A DNA stretch of 64,000 bases, from contig OU612075.1 of NCBI GenBank assembly GCA_914767715.1, positions 13,330,001 through 13,394,000 on the forward strand, in the 5' to 3' direction. The position numbers and the translations under genes are program-made. The stretch is from Membranipora membranacea (taxonomy: Eukaryota; Bryozoa; Gymnolaemata; Cheilostomatida; Membraniporidae). Below the pieces are notes generated by a model. It worked only from the letters and a program-made list of their open reading frames with translations, was not told the origin of the DNA and ran no database searches. Of the stretch, positions 59,388 to 64,000 are shown one piece after another (the first letter of the stretch is position 1; the number at the start of each line of letters is the position of its first letter).

Positions 59388-62053
59388 GTGGAATACAAGA
59401 CTTCCTCATGACTTGAATGAAATAAGCATTATTGGTTATTCTATTCACATTTATCACTCGGCTGTTACATCTGACATTTAGTATCACTTGATTTTCTAAC
59501 CAAACTATTCCAATGGATTCTTCCATGGAATTCCACTGAATCATAAATAGCACAATATTGTTAACAGTTCCGTTTCAAGTACCTTTATCACTACGAGAAT
59601 AACCTTTGATACAAAGTATTATGAGCTATCCAGATAATGCAAGCAGTGACTAGCTTGTAAAAAGCTTCATTATTGACAAAATAAAGGATAAAAAATAAGA
59701 ATGTATAAACAATGACATTATTTTTTAACTCTTGAAATCAATCTGTCACAGATCACTTTCATTTGGTTTGGCAAGAAGTCAGTCATATGACTAAGAGTGG
59801 GTTTGATGTTATATCATGCAAACCTTATCGCAATCACCAATGGTATAAGTCATCGATTTGTTCCGATATTTTAGCGATATCATCAACGTTGGGAGAAATT
59901 CCTCCTCCTGATAAAAACTAACCGTCATTTGTCTTCATCATAAAATATGATGGTGCAGGACAAAGGGATATCTACATAAACACACAAATCATTGCATGAT
60001 TACAATTCACTGGAGCGTCTGTGTTATTTTATTAGCAAGACACATCCGAGTCATAGAACCAAAATGACTGGCTCATTTTCTGTTCAGCAAAAATGTTGGA
60101 CATGCATACCAGTTGTGTGTTTGTCTACGTGATATGTTTTGACGGCCATAATTCTTTCACTTAGCATTTTAATTTGGGGTATATACCCCTCTCACCAATC
60201 ACAGGTAGTAGTCTTGCTCGTCTAATTCCCAACTTGCCAGCTACCAAGCTTAACCAGAGATCTCACAGTCCTCTTCCAAAAACTCACAGTATGTAATCTC
60301 CCACTGACAAAGGTGTTTGTATTAGAAATCTTAGAGACTTTAAAACTTCGCTAAGTCTTTAAAACTTTGGAGTTTGATACCCTAAGGGCAAGCAAGGTTA
60401 GGTAACCCTAGCCTTGACACGCGGGCTGCGGCTACGTGACAAGGCTGAGGTAACTCTGCTTAGTGTGGATGCACTAAGGTAACTCTGCTTAGTGTGGATG
60501 CACTAAGGTAATGGTGGTTGATATTAATATAGGCATCAGCGTTTCTTTATCGAGGTCTTGCAAGTTGTCATGTCATGGACATGCATGGCACCATAACATG
60601 TGGAAAGCTGGCTTGAAAGAGTTTAAGGTTAATTTACCATATGGTGCCATGTGAAAAATGGCTGTGGCATTATTCCGCACAAGGAAGCCAAATTCAGGCA
60701 TTGTCCTAATAAGAAACTAACAAAACAAAACTGCCTCCCCACTTCCTTGTGGCTGATAGTAGAATGACCTGATAAAGGAGTTGTTTTATCCAGTGGATTA
60801 TTTGCGCAAAGTCATGGGCTACACTAAAACTCATCTGGATGGAGAGGGGGGAACTTGCTCTAATGCTCCGATGAGGAAGTTCTGTTGACAGAACAAACAA
60901 GCTTAGAATTAAACTTTATCTTCCTGGATCAGGCAGCTGTAGCTCACCTGACAAGCCTTTACATGTCATGAGCAATGTACACTCACATCACATGAAAGCT
61001 TAAGACTATTACTCATGATGACTCACATGAAGTTACAGCAGTTCACATGCTGTTTTGGTTTTAGCAGGGGACAAACAACTGCACTCAAAACCTGATGAGT
61101 TTAATGGTTCTCATTTTCACTGAATATGTTTGTATAGCAAGAATCCAAATATTACTATTGTAAAAAAATGTGACTATATTCAGCTGACATTATGTTGCAT
61201 CATGATTTCAGTCACTGTGGTTGGGCACTAAAATAAAAAAGCAAGTAATGCTAAACCATCATTACCACCATGTGATTTGGATAGAGCATTTCAAGAAGTA
61301 AATATCAGACACATGTATGTTTAATTTACCCTGAACTGATCCCTATAACCAAAGATTATAAATACTTGCTATATCCAGAGAAATACAGATGCAATATGTA
61401 TTCTATGATATGTTTCCACCTCCACCATAAACAAACAAACAAACAAAAAGAGATATATGTTCATGGTTTCCCGAACCAATGGTGGGTTCATTTTTAAGTA
61501 CCTTATAATTCTAGACTTCTTGACAATAGCATTACCTCAAATAAATAAGGCAGAAAATTCTGGGGTTTGATGCGTGTGCTGAACTGAGATATGGGAAAAT
61601 TGCAATTATCATCGAACATGGTATTGCTGTTTTATTGCCATCCTGGGCTAATCAAACTTACATGATAACCATCGTGGTAAATTTTGTAATCATGACAATA
61701 GAACAAAAACATGATATACCAGGGATAAATATCCTTTTCAAGGAAAATACTGATCAGAAAGACTATAAAAATATGATTATTAATAACAAGGACTTGTTGT
61801 GGCAGATTCCAATCTATGGTTCCTTGATGCTTTATATACATGAATCGTTAGAAACATGATGAGGGAAAAATATGCAAAATAGAAACATCAGTATTGTGGA
61901 CATGGAAAATAAATCAGCTTAAATCTTTAGGCAAGGTCATGATGATAGGTTATCTACCCTTAAAAGTTGATTCTTCAACATCAGACTCTTTTTCAGAGTT
62001 GTGCCCACATTGCGATAAGTCTATTGTGTCTGTGACTGGCTCTACCTGAGTTA
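59388..62053. other. Intergenic, no gene seen
   Basis: No exon with coherent frame and splice sites was found. It contains an exact 29-bp tandem duplication at 60449-60506 and an AAAC microsatellite near 61430. Confidence 0.45.
60449..60506 (+). repeat. Exact 29-bp tandem duplication
   Basis: Two identical copies of a unit starting GGTAACTCTGCTTAGTGTGG. Confidence 0.95.
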
Positions 62054-63944
62054 TTATGTATCAGGGTTAGATGTGGGATTATCTTGAGTATTTAGTACAA
62101 CCTCAGGATCGGTTTGTACAGGAGCAGCTGATAGTGGGATCACAATATCAGAGGAATACTGCTGGGGTATCTCGTGATCAGCAGCAATGGCTGAACTGAG
62201 CTCTTCTTGTACGCCCTTAGAGGGCTGATCTACTTTATTTGCCTCATCACCGGTCACACTGCCGCCACAGGGTGAAGTGTTGGGTGATATGTTAGCACTA
62301 CTAGTTTGAAGGACGGAGTATTTGCCGCAACCCAGAGCCTGAACATTGCAGAATTTTTGACCACGTTTCTTCACCAGCTTTATAGAGGCTGTAGGAGGCC
62401 CCACAACAGGTGAAGTCACATCGCTAACATTTTCTCCTGTTACTCGGTCCTGTTCACCTTCTGGTTCATTGTCTGATATAACAGTGAGATCAATATAGTC
62501 TACTGTACTAACCGCAGAGGCGTCCACAGTATGATTATCCTGGACTATTTGTATAGAAGCTACAGAGGAGCCGTCTCTGTCACCCCCCTCTTCTGTTGCC
62601 ACATTCCCTTGGGGAGTAAGTCTATGTTTACCAGACTTAAGCTCTGAAGTGTTCTGATTGCGTCTCCTTTTGACAGTAGCGTTATTAGGCCCATCTCCAA
62701 AAGCCTTCCTTTTAGTCCTACTACTACAGAAATAAAACAGAAAACTAGCCTCAAATCTTGAGTACGAAACAGGGGACACGCAAGAAAGTTCTTGGCACGG
62801 TTGGCTGGCTATGACCATAGACCAAGTATGGAACGTAGCATTATATATATATCCATCGCCGCAGTAAGTAAGAACCCCTAAAATAATAGACTAATAAAAT
62901 CAGCAATACAATGTATATATCAATCCAAGTATTTTCCTCATTTTAACAAATTTGAGGAAGAAAAATTCTTTGCTGTCTGTTAGAAAGTGCAGAAATTGGA
63001 TTTCGAAAACTTACATTGGAGGAAACTTACTTTGGAGGAATGATGCCGAGCTGCACAAGCCTAGTTTTAACAGTAGTGGCTGTATATGATCTGTGTAGCA
63101 TATGAGTAGCTCGTTTAGCTATCTCTGGTAAGTTTGGTCCCAACTCACAGTATAAGTCCGCCAGTGTCTCGTCTCGGAATACAGTCCTACAATGTGGATA
63201 ATATGGTGGTTGAAAAAAATGTAGGTAAAAATTGCAAGCTTCAGTCATCAGTTAGATGAATGGGCCAGTTCTGCACTCAGTTTGTAGAGCACACCTGGGG
63301 GTCAAACAAGTCTCAGTAGTTAATGGACAGCAGGATTCGTACCCACAACCTTCTACCCTTGCATGCTGAAGACTGGCGCTCTAACCAACTGATCCACCTC
63401 CTATTTCTACTACTCATGTATAGCCATCACTATGAAGTCTCTGGCAACAAACAGTGATGCGACAGATTATTACTGACAGTAAGTTGAACTATGTGGTTTT
63501 ATTGACGGCCTGTATTTTGAATGACAGCTTTATAGACCACCCATAAAATACAGGTATTATCAAAACTAGCCTGTATTGGCAAGCATTGTCCGCCCACCGT
63601 ACGAAGCTTGTCAACACAGGCTAGATCAAAACCAGAGTATTGTAATGCCAGTTGATAAGTAGTCATCCACTCACATCTGTGTCGTCTTATTTCTGAATAT
63701 CTTCCTGGGATATTTGGGTACTTGTAAAGTCCTTAGCACTACAGAGGCAGTCTGCTGTGACACGAGTAGATCTAAGTCTTGATGCTGAGGGCACACCTGG
63801 CTCAGAAGAGACTGTATACTCTTATGTGAGAGATTGTTGGTACTAGTGACGGCACTCGTCGATGGCTCCTCTCCGGCAGACTCTACAGAGTTACCTGATA
63901 TCTGTATCAAAGTAACATCCCCCTCACTGTTCACACTCACAGAT
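62054..63944 (-). CDS. Nuclear-type protein with SANT-like segment, NLS and SUMO-interaction motif; 5' part outside window
   Basis: Not recognised as a named gene. The last three exons: 63944-63675, 63186-63031, 62723-62054, phases 2 and 2; an acceptor precedes 63944 so the gene continues beyond the right edge. Exon 1 here is Ser-rich (ISGNSVESAGEEPSTSA). The second encodes DETLADLYCELGPNLPEIAK and TVKTRLVQLGIIPPK, a three-helix pattern like SANT/Myb or TIMELESS-type modules. The last encodes a bipartite basic signal (TKRKAF ... VKRRRNQ), then VDYIDLTVISDNEPEGEQD, a textbook SUMO-interaction motif with acidic flank, and a disordered tail with a Cys-bearing KKRGQKFCNVQALGCGKYS. It ends in tandem TAA TAA. 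It probably acts in chromatin or transcription; that is inference. Confidence 0.65.
63325..63401 (-). mobile_element. tRNA-derived SINE head / tRNA pseudogene
   Basis: Minus strand: GGAGGTGGATCAGTTGGTTA, then AGAGCGCC with box-A-like TGGTTAGAGCG and box-B-like GGGTACGAATCC at tRNA spacing. The acceptor stem does not pair with the 3' side, so a working tRNA is unlikely. It lies in an intron of the preceding gene. Confidence 0.7.
63566..63624. repeat. Small inverted repeat, CTAGCCTGT ... ACAGGCTAG
   Basis: Imperfect arms of ~20 bp (CTAGCCTGTATTGGCAAGC and GCTTGTCAACACAGGCTAG). The arm motif recurs singly near 5465, 24737 and 27490. Confidence 0.7.
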
Positions 63945-64000
63945 CTGTTATAGACAAAGATTTGTTACAGATACATCCATGAATAGGACTTGCGTAATGG

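Noticed and set aside
63325-63401. Functional tRNA gene
   Set aside because: Acceptor stem halves do not pair, although box A and B are present.

Overview
The window is animal nuclear DNA. Genes are split into many short exons with GT-AG introns of roughly 200-900 bases, composition is AT-rich, and the gene families are animal ones (adhesion/Methuselah-like and rhodopsin-like GPCRs, CD20/MS4A-like tetraspans, Ragulator, V-ATPase accessory subunit, topoisomerase II). Dispersed MITEs, tRNA-derived SINE heads and a dead LINE fit an invertebrate. I cannot name the phylum from sequence alone. All exon models were built by hand from reading frame, intron phase and splice consensus; the complete models have total lengths divisible by three.

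Layout. 1-6529 (+): 3' part of a Methuselah-like 7TM receptor with a repeated Cys-rich ectodomain. 7202-8419 (-): LAMTOR4, three exons. 8905-13543 (+): ATP6AP2 (prorenin receptor), nine exons. These two start head to head across a 485-bp shared promoter that carries two TCATGTGA boxes. 14228-14817: dead LINE reverse transcriptase. 15361-16374 (-): single-exon rhodopsin-like receptor. About 17.9-33.0 kb (-): tandem segmental duplication of a gene for an unusual protein with two CD20/MS4A-like four-TM modules, a 24-residue helical repeat array and a PPxY tail. The distal copy (26078-32420) is complete; the proximal copy (18570-23105) lost its start codon and the TM1-TM2 exon. 33754-52089 (-): complete 34-exon DNA topoisomerase II. 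54.4-55.3 kb: tandem repeat with a highly conserved, foldable ~200-bp core. 57345-59262 (-): unrecognised four-exon gene with a Gln-rich N-terminus and Cys-rich C-terminus. 62054-63944 (-): 3' part of an unrecognised nuclear-type protein with a SANT-like helical segment, a basic NLS and a SUMO-interaction motif.

LAMTOR4 and ATP6AP2 both act on the lysosomal surface in the V-ATPase-Ragulator-mTORC1 nutrient pathway, so their shared promoter suggests co-regulation, possibly by a MiT/TFE factor. The other genes show no obvious joint pathway. Structurally the window is rich in near-perfect palindromes, foldback elements and minisatellites, one of which copies a splice donor.
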